Assembly (NCBI GenBank): GCA_963803845.1
Contig: CAWDNZ010000004.1
Location: 310,001-374,000, forward strand
Length of the DNA stretch: 64,000 nt
Source of the DNA: JABDIY01 sp963803845
GTDB taxonomy: Bacteria > Actinomycetota > Acidimicrobiia > Acidimicrobiales > SZUA-35
Reading direction: 5' to 3'
Every line of letters starts with the position of its first letter. Positions within the stretch are counted from its first letter, which is position 1. The position numbers were made by a program, and so were the translations under genes. Shown here piece by piece: positions 49,926 to 59,605 of this stretch. The notes under the pieces were generated by a model. It had not been told where the DNA came from. It made no database searches and saw nothing but the letters and a program-made list of their open reading frames with translations.

Positions 49926-52124
49926 TTGACCGATCAACCCCACGACGATCTCGATCCACTCGAACGCTCGCTCCTCGACAGAATTGACCGGCTCATAGCC
50001 GACCCCCACCGGGAGCACCACGAGCCGATGATGGCTGCAACGCTGCTGGAGGCGCAGATCACCAGTCGGATCATCGATCACACCGCCCGCTGGCTGCGAG
50101 CTACACACGGTCTCGGGCACTACACGATCGGATCTGCCGGCCACGAGGCCAACGCCCTTGTGGCGCTCTCGCTGGAACCGACCGACCCTGCGCTTCTCCA
50201 CTATCGCTCTGGCGGGTTCTACGTCGCTCGGTCACTGCAGGCACAGCACGCCGGCACCACGGTGGACGATCCGGCGGACGACATCCTGCGCGGCATGCTC
50301 GCTCGGTCCACCGAACCGATCGCAGGCGGACGCCACAAAGTCTTCGGAAATCACGTTTTGTCGATCATCCCGCAAACGTCGACCATCGCATCCCATCTGC
50401 CCCGCGCCGTCGGACTGGCGCTCAGCTTCGAACTCGCAGACGATGCCTCGCTCACGTGGCCGATCAACTCCGTTATCGTGTGCAGCTTCGGCGACGCCTC
50501 GTTGAACCACTCGACGGCTCAGGGTGCGATCAACTGGGCGTCCAACCTGGCATTTGCCGGGAGGCGAGTGCCGATTCTTTTCGTCTGTGAAGACAATGGA
50601 TTGGGACTAAGCGTCCCAACCAAACCCGATTGGGTAGCTGATTCGGTCCGGTCCCGCCCAACGATCGACTACACACGGATCGCCGGTACCGACCCCTCGC
50701 AGGCACTGGCGGCGTTACCCCTAGCCATCCAACGTGTCAGAGACGAGGGCCGTCCCGGTTTCATCCATCTCGAAACGGTTCGCTACCTCGGCCACGCCGG
50801 CACCGACGTGGAAACGGCCTATCGGTCCCCTGATGACATACGCACCGATCTTGACCGTGATCCGATTCTTTCCGCCGCCCAACTCGCCATCGACAGCGGC
50901 GTGTGCGACGCCACCGAGGTCGTGGAGTGGTATCACGACCTGCGGTCCACCATCCGCGGTAGGGCTCTCGAACTGGCCGAAGAGCCGACCCTGGTCGATG
51001 CGGCAGAGGTCATGGAGCCGCTCGCTCCCATGTTGAGGATCCGGGGCGACTCGTTCGCTGAACAGGACACCGCAAAGTCGCTGTCGAGCGAGCGACTCAC
51101 ACTGGCCCAGTCCATCAACCGGACCTTGGGTGATCTACTAACCGAACGATCCAAGACAATCGTTTTCGGGGAAGACGTCGGGCGCAAAGGTGGTGTCTAT
51201 GGCGTGACCCGGGGACTCCAGAAGCGGTTCGGAGACCGGCGAGTCTTCGACACCGTGCTCGATGAGCAGTCTGTACTCGGTCTCGCATTGGGGTCCTCGC
51301 TCAACGGATTCCTTCCCATGCCCGAAATCCAATATCTCGCCTACCTACACAATGCCGAAGATCAACTTCGCGGCGAGGCTGCAACGCTGGCGTTCTTCTC
51401 CAAGGGCCAGTATCTCAATCCCATGGTCGTGCGGGTGGCGGCCTACGGCTATCAGAAAGGTTTCGGAGGACATTTCCACAACGACAACTCGATCGCCGTC
51501 CTCCGTGACATTCCCGGCGTGGTAATAGCGTCGCCTGCCCACCCCAGCGACGCTGGCCCGATGCTTCGGGCATGCATTGAGCACGCGGCCAGGACCGGAG
51601 CTGTCTGTGTGTACCTCGAACCGATTGCGCTGTATCACACCACCGATCTGCACGAACCTGGAGATGAGGAATGGACCGCAGACCTCGGGTCTGTCCGCAT
51701 CGATCCTCTCGGTGGACGAGTCCACGGTGCCGGAACAGACCTCACGATCCTCACCTGGGCCAATGGCGTGTACCTCAGCAGGCGAGCTGCGAAAACCCTG
51801 AGGGATACTCACGGCATCAACGTTCGCATCCTGGACCTTCGCTGGTTGGCACCATTACCGACCGATCAGATCCTCGCCGAAGCGAACGTCACGGGTCGGG
51901 TTCTCGTCGTTGACGAGACGAGACGAACCGGAGGTGTGGGCGAAGGCATCCTCGCAGAACTCGTCGATGCTGGTTTCACCGGTTCGATCGCCCGCGTCAC
52001 CAGCGAGGACTCCTTCATCCCCCTCGGCGCTGCGGCAAATCACGTGCTTCTCGGCGAAGACGACATCATCGGTGCTGCACGGAACATCCATGGTGAGGAG
52101 CTGGGACTCCAAACGCGACACTGA
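49926..52124 (+). CDS. Fused alpha-beta 2-oxoacid dehydrogenase E1
   Basis: A 732-aa protein in which the E1 alpha (about 1-375) and E1 beta (about 395-732) chains of the thiamine-diphosphate 2-oxoacid dehydrogenases are one polypeptide. The alpha part has HYTIGSAGHEA, YRSGGFY and the ThDP motif starting GDASLNHSTAQGA at 189 and ending with the Asn in CEDNGLGLS. The beta part has FGEDVGRKGGVYGVT, then FDTVLDEQ, GHFHNDNS and VVDETRRTGGVGE. Such fused E1s act on branched-chain or related 2-oxoacids. No E2 lipoyl transferase or E3 is nearby. The TTG at 49926 was chosen because AAGGAGG lies 8 bases before it. Confidence 0.88.
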   Translation: MTDQPHDDLDPLERSLLDRIDRLIADPHREHHEPMMAATLLEAQITSRIIDHTARWLRATHGLGHYTIGSAGHEANALVALSLEPTDPALLHYRSGGFYVARSLQAQHAGTTVDDPADDILRGMLARSTEPIAGGRHKVFGNHVLSIIPQTSTIASHLPRAVGLALSFELADDASLTWPINSVIVCSFGDASLNHSTAQGAINWASNLAFAGRRVPILFVCEDNGLGLSVPTKPDWVADSVRSRPTIDYTRIAGTDPSQALAALPLAIQRVRDEGRPGFIHLETVRYLGHAGTDVETAYRSPDDIRTDLDRDPILSAAQLAIDSGVCDATEVVEWYHDLRSTIRGRALELAEEPTLVDAAEVMEPLAPMLRIRGDSFAEQDTAKSLSSERLTLAQSINRTLGDLLTERSKTIVFGEDVGRKGGVYGVTRGLQKRFGDRRVFDTVLDEQSVLGLALGSSLNGFLPMPEIQYLAYLHNAEDQLRGEAATLAFFSKGQYLNPMVVRVAAYGYQKGFGGHFHNDNSIAVLRDIPGVVIASPAHPSDAGPMLRACIEHAARTGAVCVYLEPIALYHTTDLHEPGDEEWTADLGSVRIDPLGGRVHGAGTDLTILTWANGVYLSRRAAKTLRDTHGINVRILDLRWLAPLPTDQILAEANVTGRVLVVDETRRTGGVGEGILAELVDAGFTGSIARVTSEDSFIPLGAAANHVLLGEDDIIGAARNIHGEELGLQTRH

Positions 52125-52176
52125 AAACCGTGGTGGCAAACTCAATAATTACGCTTCTTGAACCGACAAGTACGGC

Positions 52177-54282
52177 ATGGAACCCGTTTCGCTCGAGGGG
52201 CTCATGGACAAGCTTCCAGATGCCGTTTTGGCGATCGACACAGCCGGGGTGTTGCGCGGCGCGAACGCGACCGCGGAAAGCCGATTTGGATGGCCACGAG
52301 AAGAATGGCTCGGCCGTAGTCTTCTCGAACTCATCCATCCCGGCGATATCGAATGGGCGATTTCCTCGCTGGACACGGTCGTTTCGAAAGACGTCGGCAC
52401 TCCCATCGAGGTTCGGGTGCGTAGCGCAGAAGACTGGCGACTCGTCGAAGTCATCGGCACATCGTTCGCCCACCAGGACGAAGATCTGATCCTGCTGTCG
52501 GTCCGGGACCTGACAGAACGACGTCTGTGGGAGGTAGCCGGTGACGACACAGCGATGTTTCGCTCGATCATGCAGAACGCTCCCACCCTCACCTTCCTCA
52601 CCGATCGCGAGGGCATTGTGCGAGCAGTCTCTGCTGCACTGATCCGGCTCACCGGCCGCGGGCCAGACGAAGCCATCGGCCGCAGTGTGACCGACTTGGT
52701 TGTTCCCGCCGACCGGGGCCGGTTCTCCCTCGCCCTGCAAAAGCTGCTCGAGAACCAACACGGACAGACCAAGCTCGAGGTGATCTTTGGCGCGACCGGG
52801 CGAGCTCCGGTTCCTTGCCAACTTTCGATGGTGAATCTTCTTGCCGACCCTACGGTGGGAGGAGTGGTCATCTCCGGTCACGACATCACCGAACTGCGCG
52901 ATATCCGCCACGAGCTCGAGCACCTCGCACGGCACGATCCGCTCACCGGTCTCCCAAACCGGACCCAACTCACGCAAGTCCTGCAGACCTGGCTGGATAA
53001 CGCCGAAACAGCCAGCGGGCGGATCGCAATAGCATTCATCGATCTCGATCGATTCAAGCCGGTCAATGACCTGTACGGCCACGAGACAGGCGACGAGTTG
53101 CTCATTAGCGTCGCTTCTCGCCTCCGTAGTGTGGTGCGTGGAGACGATTTGGTCGCCCGGTTCGGCGGCGACGAATTCGTGATGATCGCTAGACTCGCAG
53201 CCGACCTCAACCTTCAGCAGCTCGCCACCCGATTCGAAGAGGTGATCGACCGGCCCTTCAATCTGTCAGTCGGAGAGGTGAGAATCGCCGCCAGCGTCGG
53301 GGTGATCGAGGCGGTGCCTGGCGACGAAGTCGACACGGTCCTGGCCGAGGCGGACGTTGCCATGTACGCCGCCAAGAACAACCGACAGTCCGACTTGACC
53401 CCCGGTCGCACGGTGCTGGTTCGGCGTGGTCTCGCCGAACGGGTCTCCCAGGCCCTCGACATGGGCGAGTTCGTGGTTCACTACCAGCCGATCGTCGAGC
53501 TCCAGTCAGGCCGATGGGTCGGCCTCGAGGCTCTCGCCCGCTGGGACCATCCTGAGCAGGGTCTCCTACTACCGGTCGACTTCCTCGACATCATCGAAGA
53601 CATCGGCAGAGGAGCTCGGCTGGGTGAAATCGTGATCGATATGGTCTGTGCCGACATGCATCGTCTTCATCTCGACGCCGGCGTCATGCCTGGCGTCTCT
53701 GTCAATGCATCGGTCGATGAGCTGACCGATCCGGAGTATCCCTCTGTGGTCGCAGACTCGCTGCGGCGATGGGGCGTCGCACCGGACCGTTTCACCATTG
53801 AGATCTCCGAACGGTCGATGCTCGAGCGACGTAGCCGATCCGGCATCGCCGTGCCCACCAATCTCGCTGCACTCGCCGATGCAGGAATCCACCTCGCCGT
53901 CGACGACTTCGGGACAGGCTATTCGTCCCTCACTCATCTCGTTTCGTTCCCGGTGGACGTGATCAAGATAGATCGAACTTTCGTCGCCGGTGTCGTCGGC
54001 GACGACCAGCGCCGATCGGTGATCTCCGCGCTGGTCGGACTAGCCGACAACACCAACATGACAGTTATCGCCGAAGGGATCGACCAGCCGAACCAGATCA
54101 CCGTGTTGCGCGATCTCGGCTGCCGTCTGGGCCAAGGCTTCCACTTCGCCCGTCCGATGCCCTACGACGCCCTGGTGCTGGCCTATCGGACCGAAGGAGC
54201 TCTTCGAGAAACGTCTGAAGCGCGCGGGGCTGAAGCGGACGTCTTGCATGCCGTTCGAGTACGGGCCGACCGAGCACCCTGA
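52177..54282 (+). CDS. PAS-PAS-GGDEF-EAL cyclic-di-GMP protein
   Basis: A 701-aa cytosolic sensor: PAS 1 (about 10-115), PAS 2 (about 126-245), GGDEF (about 250-410) and EAL (about 420-680). The cyclase active site is intact (GGDEF at 330-334) and the inhibitory RxxD site is at 321-324. The phosphodiesterase domain keeps EAL at 451-453, DDFGTGYSSL and VIAEGI, so both activities are possible. The PAS domains presumably sense a small ligand or redox state. It lies 52 bp after the E1 gene on the same strand, perhaps co-transcribed. Confidence 0.94.
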   Translation: MEPVSLEGLMDKLPDAVLAIDTAGVLRGANATAESRFGWPREEWLGRSLLELIHPGDIEWAISSLDTVVSKDVGTPIEVRVRSAEDWRLVEVIGTSFAHQDEDLILLSVRDLTERRLWEVAGDDTAMFRSIMQNAPTLTFLTDREGIVRAVSAALIRLTGRGPDEAIGRSVTDLVVPADRGRFSLALQKLLENQHGQTKLEVIFGATGRAPVPCQLSMVNLLADPTVGGVVISGHDITELRDIRHELEHLARHDPLTGLPNRTQLTQVLQTWLDNAETASGRIAIAFIDLDRFKPVNDLYGHETGDELLISVASRLRSVVRGDDLVARFGGDEFVMIARLAADLNLQQLATRFEEVIDRPFNLSVGEVRIAASVGVIEAVPGDEVDTVLAEADVAMYAAKNNRQSDLTPGRTVLVRRGLAERVSQALDMGEFVVHYQPIVELQSGRWVGLEALARWDHPEQGLLLPVDFLDIIEDIGRGARLGEIVIDMVCADMHRLHLDAGVMPGVSVNASVDELTDPEYPSVVADSLRRWGVAPDRFTIEISERSMLERRSRSGIAVPTNLAALADAGIHLAVDDFGTGYSSLTHLVSFPVDVIKIDRTFVAGVVGDDQRRSVISALVGLADNTNMTVIAEGIDQPNQITVLRDLGCRLGQGFHFARPMPYDALVLAYRTEGALRETSEARGAEADVLHAVRVRADRAP

Positions 54283-54357
54283 CCTATCGAGCGCGCTCCC
54301 ACACCGCCAGCTCGGAGACGTTCCGGTCGGCCAACGCTCGGAGCAACCACAGCTGAC

Positions 54358-54798
54358 TCATTCGTGGGCGTGTTTCGCGTGATCGACGTCCATGTTGAAG
54401 AGGCGCCCTGCGAGCTCGCGAGCAAGTTCAATTCCCATCGAAGGGTTGTCCTCGAGGATCTGGTCGAATCGGTTATACGGAATGGTCAGCAGGGTCACAT
54501 CCTCTGCCGCCGTAACGGTCGCACTGGAAGGTCCAAGCCCGAAGAGGCCGAGTTCGCCCACAATTTCGCCGGCGGGGATCGTCGCTACGTGCTCACCATC
54601 GACGTGGACGTCCACCGACCCGGACACGATGATCGACGCTTCCCGATTGTGATGACCCTGCCTGATGATCTGCGTGCCAGAGGTGACATCAATTTCGTCT
54701 GCTGCCTGAGCGAGATGAACCAGCCCCTCTTTCGTGGCGTTGCGGAAGAGTGGGATTTTCTTCAGACGGTCCATCTTGGCGTCGGGATGAAGTCTCAT
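54358..54798 (-). CDS. Cyclic-nucleotide-binding domain protein
   Basis: A 146-aa protein that is almost only a CRP-type cNMP-binding domain: IPLFRNATKEGL, then GHHNREASIIVSGSVDV, the phosphate-cassette region AGEIVGELGLFG and a C-terminal helix. There is no DNA-binding helix-turn-helix. The cassette has GEL-GL rather than the canonical GE-x-AL-x-x-x-x-R-x-A, and the Arg that binds phosphate is not evident (SSATVTA). It may therefore bind another ligand or none. Convergent with the GGDEF-EAL gene. Confidence 0.85.
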   Translation of the reverse strand: MRLHPDAKMDRLKKIPLFRNATKEGLVHLAQAADEIDVTSGTQIIRQGHHNREASIIVSGSVDVHVDGEHVATIPAGEIVGELGLFGLGPSSATVTAAEDVTLLTIPYNRFDQILEDNPSMGIELARELAGRLFNMDVDHAKHAHE

Positions 54799-54910
54799 TG
54801 TTGTTCGGGCTCCTGTTGGCCAGTCGGCTACCGGCTGAGCCTAGACGCTGGTTCATTCCGGATGAAAGCCGAGCGGTCCCTCATCCTCGCCAGTCAGCTG
54901 GACTTGCTGT

Positions 54911-57007
54911 CTAGAGACCCTTGATGAAGCTCACTTGCTCGTTGAAGACCCATTCACTTTCGGTTGAACTGAGATCGCCCCAGATCACGTAGTTGTCCAC
55001 GAAAGCGAACGTGTAGCCGAATTGATCGGAAGCTTGGGCCGTGCCGTCAACAATTTCAATCGTGAAGTCCGAACTCAAGACTGCGGCGGGGTCCACGGGA
55101 CTGCTGAAGCGAATGATCTCCACCGAGCTGTCGCCGCTGTAAGCAAAGGCCGCCACTTCGAAAGCCGGTGCTGCGGTCATGTCGCCGAACCACGCAAGGT
55201 AGGTACCGTCCGCTTCAACGGCGAATGAACCTTCGATCGATGGAGCCAGCACGCCGCTGAGCGCATCCTCACCATTTGATGGCCTGGTACCTGGCTCGTC
55301 GCCTGTCTCCAGTTCTTCAAGGAATTCCAACCATTCCTCTTCGGTCATGGCCTCACCATCGGATCCGAAGTCGACCGCCCCATTTCCGGGCTCGAACGAC
55401 GTAGTTCCGCCACCGTTGAATTGGTCGAAGAGGCCTTCGAGTTCCGCCAGCTGTTCAGCGTTACCGAACGCCTCCCAATCGGTCTCCATGAGGACATCCA
55501 GCATTTCCTGGCCGATCTCGTCTTGGCGGTCCACGATCTCTTCGATGTCGGTACCGATAGCCACGAGGTCGGTCGGTTCCAGGACAGTCATCAGATCGTT
55601 GATCGTCTCCAGGTACGTAGGCATCGTCGAGAGGTACCAGCGGCCGTCTCGCTCTACCACGGTCACACCGAGATCCACCGCAGCCATCCGCTCGAAAGCG
55701 CTGACGGTGGTGTCGGAGAGGTCCGCGACCTCCAGCAGTCGATCGAACAACTCTCGGGCTGCTTCGGCTTCGGGCGAGGTGTCACTGGCACAGCTTTGCG
55801 TGGTCTCACCATCGAAGATGATCGTGGTGCAACCTCCGGCGATCGTGAAGGACCCAGAGACCGGTGAGCTGCTCAGCTCGCCGGCGCCTACCTCTATCGA
55901 CACCTTGATCTCGTTGAGGCTGGCCACCTGGCGGCCGTTCACTTCGGTCGCAGCGAAGTCCACCAGGTCCACCGACCACTCGACGTCCTGGAGTTGTGCG
56001 GCCGCAGCCGCGTCATCCATTCCTTCCTGCAACTCAGGCAAGAAGAGCGGCGAATAGTCATAGAGGACGGCGGCCTCCGAGGGGTCCATCAGCGTCAGCA
56101 TGGCCGTGGCGTCCAGATCTGAGATCGCCAGGATCATGTCTTCCATCACTGCGTCCGGCGTCTCGGCTCCCACCGGGGCCGGACCGTTTCCGAGCCCGGG
56201 GAAGAGCTTCTTCGCATCTCGGCGCGCGGCTTCCGCACCCGAGTAGTAGAGGCTGACATACCACGATCCGTCCACTTCCACCACGGCCATCTTCATAGGC
56301 TCTTTGGCCATGTCGGCGACGGTCCGAGTGGTGTCGGCTTCGGGCATCTCGATTTCGAACCGATCCCAGAGGGGCCCCATCGGGGTCTGAGGATTGTTGG
56401 GGGCTGAGATCGTGCCGCCGGTGGTGGTCACGTAGTGCAACCCGGGGTCGAGCGCCTCCACGGAGTAGGTGACGCCCTCCACCCGGATGTCGAGAAAGCT
56501 GGCCGCAGCCGGGTCGGCATCGGCGCCAAGAATCTCCAGTCGACGCATGTGCCCAGCCATGTCGAACATGGGCTGGGCCAACGATTCGCGCTCGCCGGGG
56601 TGCATGACCTCTGCTACGCCAACGAGATCTTCGTTGTCCAACGCCGCGAAGAAGAGTTCTACCGCTTCTTCGGAACTGGCGGGACCTTGGGGGGCTCGGA
56701 GAGCGGCCGTAGCGGCAACACCGCCGCCGATCGCAAGGGCGCCGAGCAGTCCGGCAACGGCGAACCGGCCCGCTTTACCGGACTTACCGACCGCAGAATG
56801 GGTGGATGCGCTGTCCTGTGGTTGACCCAGCAGCATCTCGGGCTGAACCGGATGGGCCGCACCAGGGGCACTGAATCCCGCCGGGGCCGAAGCGCCAAAT
56901 GGGTGAGGCGCTGCTGGTGGAACACCGGGCGCGCCGGGGAACCCCGATGAGGCGGCTCCTGCCGCTGGGTTGTTCCACGAAGGGGGTGTGAATCCTGAAT
57001 CTGTCAT
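54911..57007 (-). CDS. Large membrane-anchored protein of unknown function
   Basis: A 698-aa protein: Pro/Gly/Ala-rich cytoplasmic N-terminus (1-80), one membrane segment (about 81-100, GRFAVAGLLGALAIGGGVAA), then about 600 extracytoplasmic residues. These seem to hold two or three copies of a ketosteroid-isomerase-like or Mce-associated alpha/beta fold: EEAVELFFAALDNEDLVGVAEVMHP near 113 and MEDMILAISDLDATAMLTLMDP near 289, each followed by a strand region and a WY(V/L)S motif. I do not recognise a named family. The Pro-rich head resembles those of actinobacterial proteins read by FHA or Ser/Thr-kinase systems. Confidence 0.75.
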   Translation of the reverse strand: MTDSGFTPPSWNNPAAGAASSGFPGAPGVPPAAPHPFGASAPAGFSAPGAAHPVQPEMLLGQPQDSASTHSAVGKSGKAGRFAVAGLLGALAIGGGVAATAALRAPQGPASSEEAVELFFAALDNEDLVGVAEVMHPGERESLAQPMFDMAGHMRRLEILGADADPAAASFLDIRVEGVTYSVEALDPGLHYVTTTGGTISAPNNPQTPMGPLWDRFEIEMPEADTTRTVADMAKEPMKMAVVEVDGSWYVSLYYSGAEAARRDAKKLFPGLGNGPAPVGAETPDAVMEDMILAISDLDATAMLTLMDPSEAAVLYDYSPLFLPELQEGMDDAAAAAQLQDVEWSVDLVDFAATEVNGRQVASLNEIKVSIEVGAGELSSSPVSGSFTIAGGCTTIIFDGETTQSCASDTSPEAEAARELFDRLLEVADLSDTTVSAFERMAAVDLGVTVVERDGRWYLSTMPTYLETINDLMTVLEPTDLVAIGTDIEEIVDRQDEIGQEMLDVLMETDWEAFGNAEQLAELEGLFDQFNGGGTTSFEPGNGAVDFGSDGEAMTEEEWLEFLEELETGDEPGTRPSNGEDALSGVLAPSIEGSFAVEADGTYLAWFGDMTAAPAFEVAAFAYSGDSSVEIIRFSSPVDPAAVLSSDFTIEIVDGTAQASDQFGYTFAFVDNYVIWGDLSSTESEWVFNEQVSFIKGL

Positions 57008-57129
57008 TACTCATGCTTCCGCTGTTTGATTGCCGCAAGACCGGGCGTGGTCCTGACCCATCTATGGACATCGGACCGCCACATGTTGTTCCTTGAGGAT
57101 CTAAGCGAAATTCCTCATGAGGGAGAGGC

Positions 57130-57142
57130 GGCGCAGAGCGCC
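57130..57142 (-). terminator. Short GC hairpin after the 140-aa membrane protein gene
   Basis: GGCGC-AGA-GCGCC, 16 bp past the stop at 57158 on the minus strand, without a U-run. A second inverted repeat (TGAGGA / TCCTCA) lies just beyond, near 57094-57117. Confidence 0.3.
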
Positions 57143-57157
57143 TTCGATCAGGAGTTT

Positions 57158-57580
57158 TTACGGTGAAGCGACCACAACAAGCCCAACAGCGATGATGAGT
57201 CCAGCAACCGCACCGAGGACGGTGAGGGGTGGACCAGTCCCGGCGTTGATAGGGCTGAGTATCACGATCACACCAACGCACAACGACACCAGCGACTGCA
57301 AGGCAAGCAACCCGGCTGCGGGACGCAACCGCCCCAGCGCGGCGAATCCCACAACGCCCGCCGCCACCACCGGCAGCAGGAACCACCCAATCCTTATGGT
57401 GGTAAAACCCTCCAAACCGAGCTGTTGGGGGATGCGGAACATCTCGAAACTGTTCCTCACCCGGGTGCCGGCAACAAACCAGCCCAGGAACATCCCGAGG
57501 GTCATGAGCCCCGCTGCAGCACCCGCCCCTATCGAGAGCGCTTTCCGCAGTCGGAGAAGAAGGGTGGTCCGAATCTTCAC
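57158..57580 (-). CDS. Four-helix membrane protein of unknown function
   Basis: From the GTG at 57580, which overlaps the glycosylase stop by 4 bp, this is a 140-aa protein with a basic N-terminus and about four hydrophobic segments (about 15-37, 60-80, 85-108 and 115-137). No motif is recognised. An earlier start in the same frame is possible but would lie deeper in the upstream gene. Coupling to a DNA-repair-type gene may be only a shared transcript. Confidence 0.65.
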   Translation of the reverse strand: MKIRTTLLLRLRKALSIGAGAAAGLMTLGMFLGWFVAGTRVRNSFEMFRIPQQLGLEGFTTIRIGWFLLPVVAAGVVGFAALGRLRPAAGLLALQSLVSLCVGVIVILSPINAGTGPPLTVLGAVAGLIIAVGLVVVASP

Positions 57581-58746
57581 AGGCACGATTGCAGTGCGGG
57601 GGCCAGATCGCCCTTGCTGTCGCATGCGACTGAATCGAGACCCAGAAAGCCAGCCAGTTCGAGGAGTGTCAGAGCGAGATTCTCGGCCACGTGGGAGCGA
57701 TCATGGCCCGGTTCGAGAAAAGCGGCGCGAACCCCAAGTACGCCGGCCGTTCGATCCGCCTTCAGATCCACTCGTGCCACCAACTCATCGCCGAGCAGGA
57801 AAGGAAGCACGTAGTACCCATGGATGCGCTTCGCCTCGGGCACATAGATCTCGATGCGATAGCGGAAATTGAAGAGGCGCTCCGCTCGAGGCCGGAACCA
57901 CACCACCGGGTCGAATGGTGACAGGAGAGCTCGAGCGGATGCTCGACGCGGGCGCTTGGCTGTGGCGTGCAGCAGCGCCGGTTGGTCCCAGCCAGAAACC
58001 TCAACTTCACGCAGCAGCCCTTCTTCCACCACCTCCCGCAGGAGAGGCCGAGCGGCTGGCATCTTGATGCGAAAGTAGTCTGCAATGTCGGCCGCAGTGC
58101 CAATGCCGAGGGCCTTCGCCCCGATCATGAGCAGTTCTCGTTCCGCCTCGTCTTTGGGCAAGGGAGGCAAGGATCTGACACGCTCCGGCAGCACCCGCTC
58201 GGGAAGGTCATAGTGGGTCTTGAAGTTGGCAGGACGATTTGCCACGGCCAGCAGACCCTCGGAGTGCAGGCTTACAAGTGCAACTTTGCCTTTGGGACTT
58301 CCCCACCACGGACCGCTCCTCTCCCCCGGTTCGGAAAGGTCCGAAACGCTGAGCGCTCCCCGTTCCCCAATTTCCGCCAGCACGTTCTCGATATAGCCGG
58401 GGTGCTGTTCTCGAACCTCCCCGGCTCGCCGCCACCGGCAGGAATCAAATCGATGCGCCAGCAGCGGCAACAACTCAGCCGAAGTGATCGAAGCCTCATG
58501 CGCCAGGAATTCCATGTTCTCGCCGCTCTCCCACAACCATCGGTCTAGCTTTTCCTGGTCGTAGGGACCCAACCTTGCCAACACCGGGAGGAAGTGACTG
58601 CGGCAGACCACGTTCACGGAGTCCAGTTGCAGGATCGCCATTCGCCGGAGCACTCGGCGGAACTGGCTTACGGTGACCGCTCCGGGCCGACTATCGCAAA
58701 ACCCCTGGGCCGCCAATGCGATTCGACGAGCCCCGGCCTGATCCAC
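57577..58746 (-). CDS. YcaQ/AlkX-type winged-helix DNA glycosylase
   Basis: A 389-aa HTH_42 protein. The catalytic Q-x-D motif of the interstrand-crosslink glycosylases is present as LQLDSVNVVCRSHF near residue 40. The three winged-helix repeats and the C-terminal SPFDPVVWFRPRAERLFNF and YVLPFLLGDELVARVDLK follow, all typical of the family. Members open crosslinks (YcaQ/AlkZ) or act on other alkylated bases (AlkX). Length is normal. The start is GTG at 58746, with a weak ribosome site. Confidence 0.88.
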   Translation of the reverse strand: MDQAGARRIALAAQGFCDSRPGAVTVSQFRRVLRRMAILQLDSVNVVCRSHFLPVLARLGPYDQEKLDRWLWESGENMEFLAHEASITSAELLPLLAHRFDSCRWRRAGEVREQHPGYIENVLAEIGERGALSVSDLSEPGERSGPWWGSPKGKVALVSLHSEGLLAVANRPANFKTHYDLPERVLPERVRSLPPLPKDEAERELLMIGAKALGIGTAADIADYFRIKMPAARPLLREVVEEGLLREVEVSGWDQPALLHATAKRPRRASARALLSPFDPVVWFRPRAERLFNFRYRIEIYVPEAKRIHGYYVLPFLLGDELVARVDLKADRTAGVLGVRAAFLEPGHDRSHVAENLALTLLELAGFLGLDSVACDSKGDLAPALQSCL

Positions 58747-58999
58747 GATTCGCAGTCTGGCGCAGGCGCGCCGGAACTCAAACGAACGGCGGCGCGAATT
58801 TGCCCCGGCCTTTGCCTACCCCGGACTGAGCGTGGAGGCCGCTTCTGGTACGGTGCCGTCCGGGAACGCGTCGCGCCGCATGCAGTCCCGTGGGCTCCGG
58901 GAATCGACGGGACCGTTTCACATACCTCAGCTTTATTGCCGGTCGGGCACTCTTGGCTTGTCTGCAATAAACCTTCTGAGGAGAGAGTTACACACCCCC

Positions 59000-59587
59000 A
59001 TGGAATTCATACGACGGAACAAGGTCTTTCTCGGGGCTGGCGCCAGTGTCGGGCTCGTTGTTGTGGCTGTACTGGCGTTCGGCGTGTTTGGAGTCCAGAC
59101 CCTTTTCTACGACAACGAAGTCAGCGAAGGTGGCCCGGTGTTCGCCAGCGGCGTCAGTGCAGCGTCCCAGGATGAAACAGACTCACCGATCGGCGAAACC
59201 GACCAACCCGCCGACAAACCGGCATCTGACGAATCGGACGAACCTGTAGCGGATGAACCGAACCCGACACCGGTAGTGGAGACCGTGGCTCGCGCCTCGT
59301 TTGCTGATTCGGAGATCCATTCGGGCAGTGGCGACGCCGTGGTCCTGTCGGATGGCGCCCAACAATTCCTCCGGTTCGAAGAGAACTTCGCTACCGACAA
59401 CGGCCCCGATCTCAACGTCTACCTTCGCGATGGATCGGGAAACTTCATCGACCTTGGCGACCTCAAAGGCAATATTGGTAGCCAGAACTATGAGTTACCG
59501 CCCGACGTTGACATCGGCGTCTTCAATCGGATCGACATCTGGTGCGTCCGCTTTGGGGTGAGCTTCTCCACTGCGGAGTTGATTTGA
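59000..59587 (+). CDS. Membrane-anchored DM13-domain protein
   Basis: A 195-aa protein from the ATG at 59000 (MEFIRRNKVFLGAG): one membrane segment (about 11-33), an acidic Asp/Glu/Pro linker (about 50-90), then a DM13 domain (about 95-195) with GSGDAVVLSDG, GPDLNVYL, LGDLKGNIGSQNYELP and the invariant Cys in IWCVRFGVSFSTA. DM13 is proposed to carry redox or haem-like electron-transfer roles. The open frame upstream of 59000 has no family sequence. GAGGAGAG lies about 17 bases before the start, a little far. Confidence 0.85.
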   Translation: MEFIRRNKVFLGAGASVGLVVVAVLAFGVFGVQTLFYDNEVSEGGPVFASGVSAASQDETDSPIGETDQPADKPASDESDEPVADEPNPTPVVETVARASFADSEIHSGSGDAVVLSDGAQQFLRFEENFATDNGPDLNVYLRDGSGNFIDLGDLKGNIGSQNYELPPDVDIGVFNRIDIWCVRFGVSFSTAELI

Positions 59588-59605
59588 CGCCCATAGAATC
59601 ACCTC

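Noticed and set aside
58832..58999. N-terminal extension of the DM13 protein
   Set aside because: It would hide the membrane anchor that starts at the ATG at 59000; no family sequence upstream.
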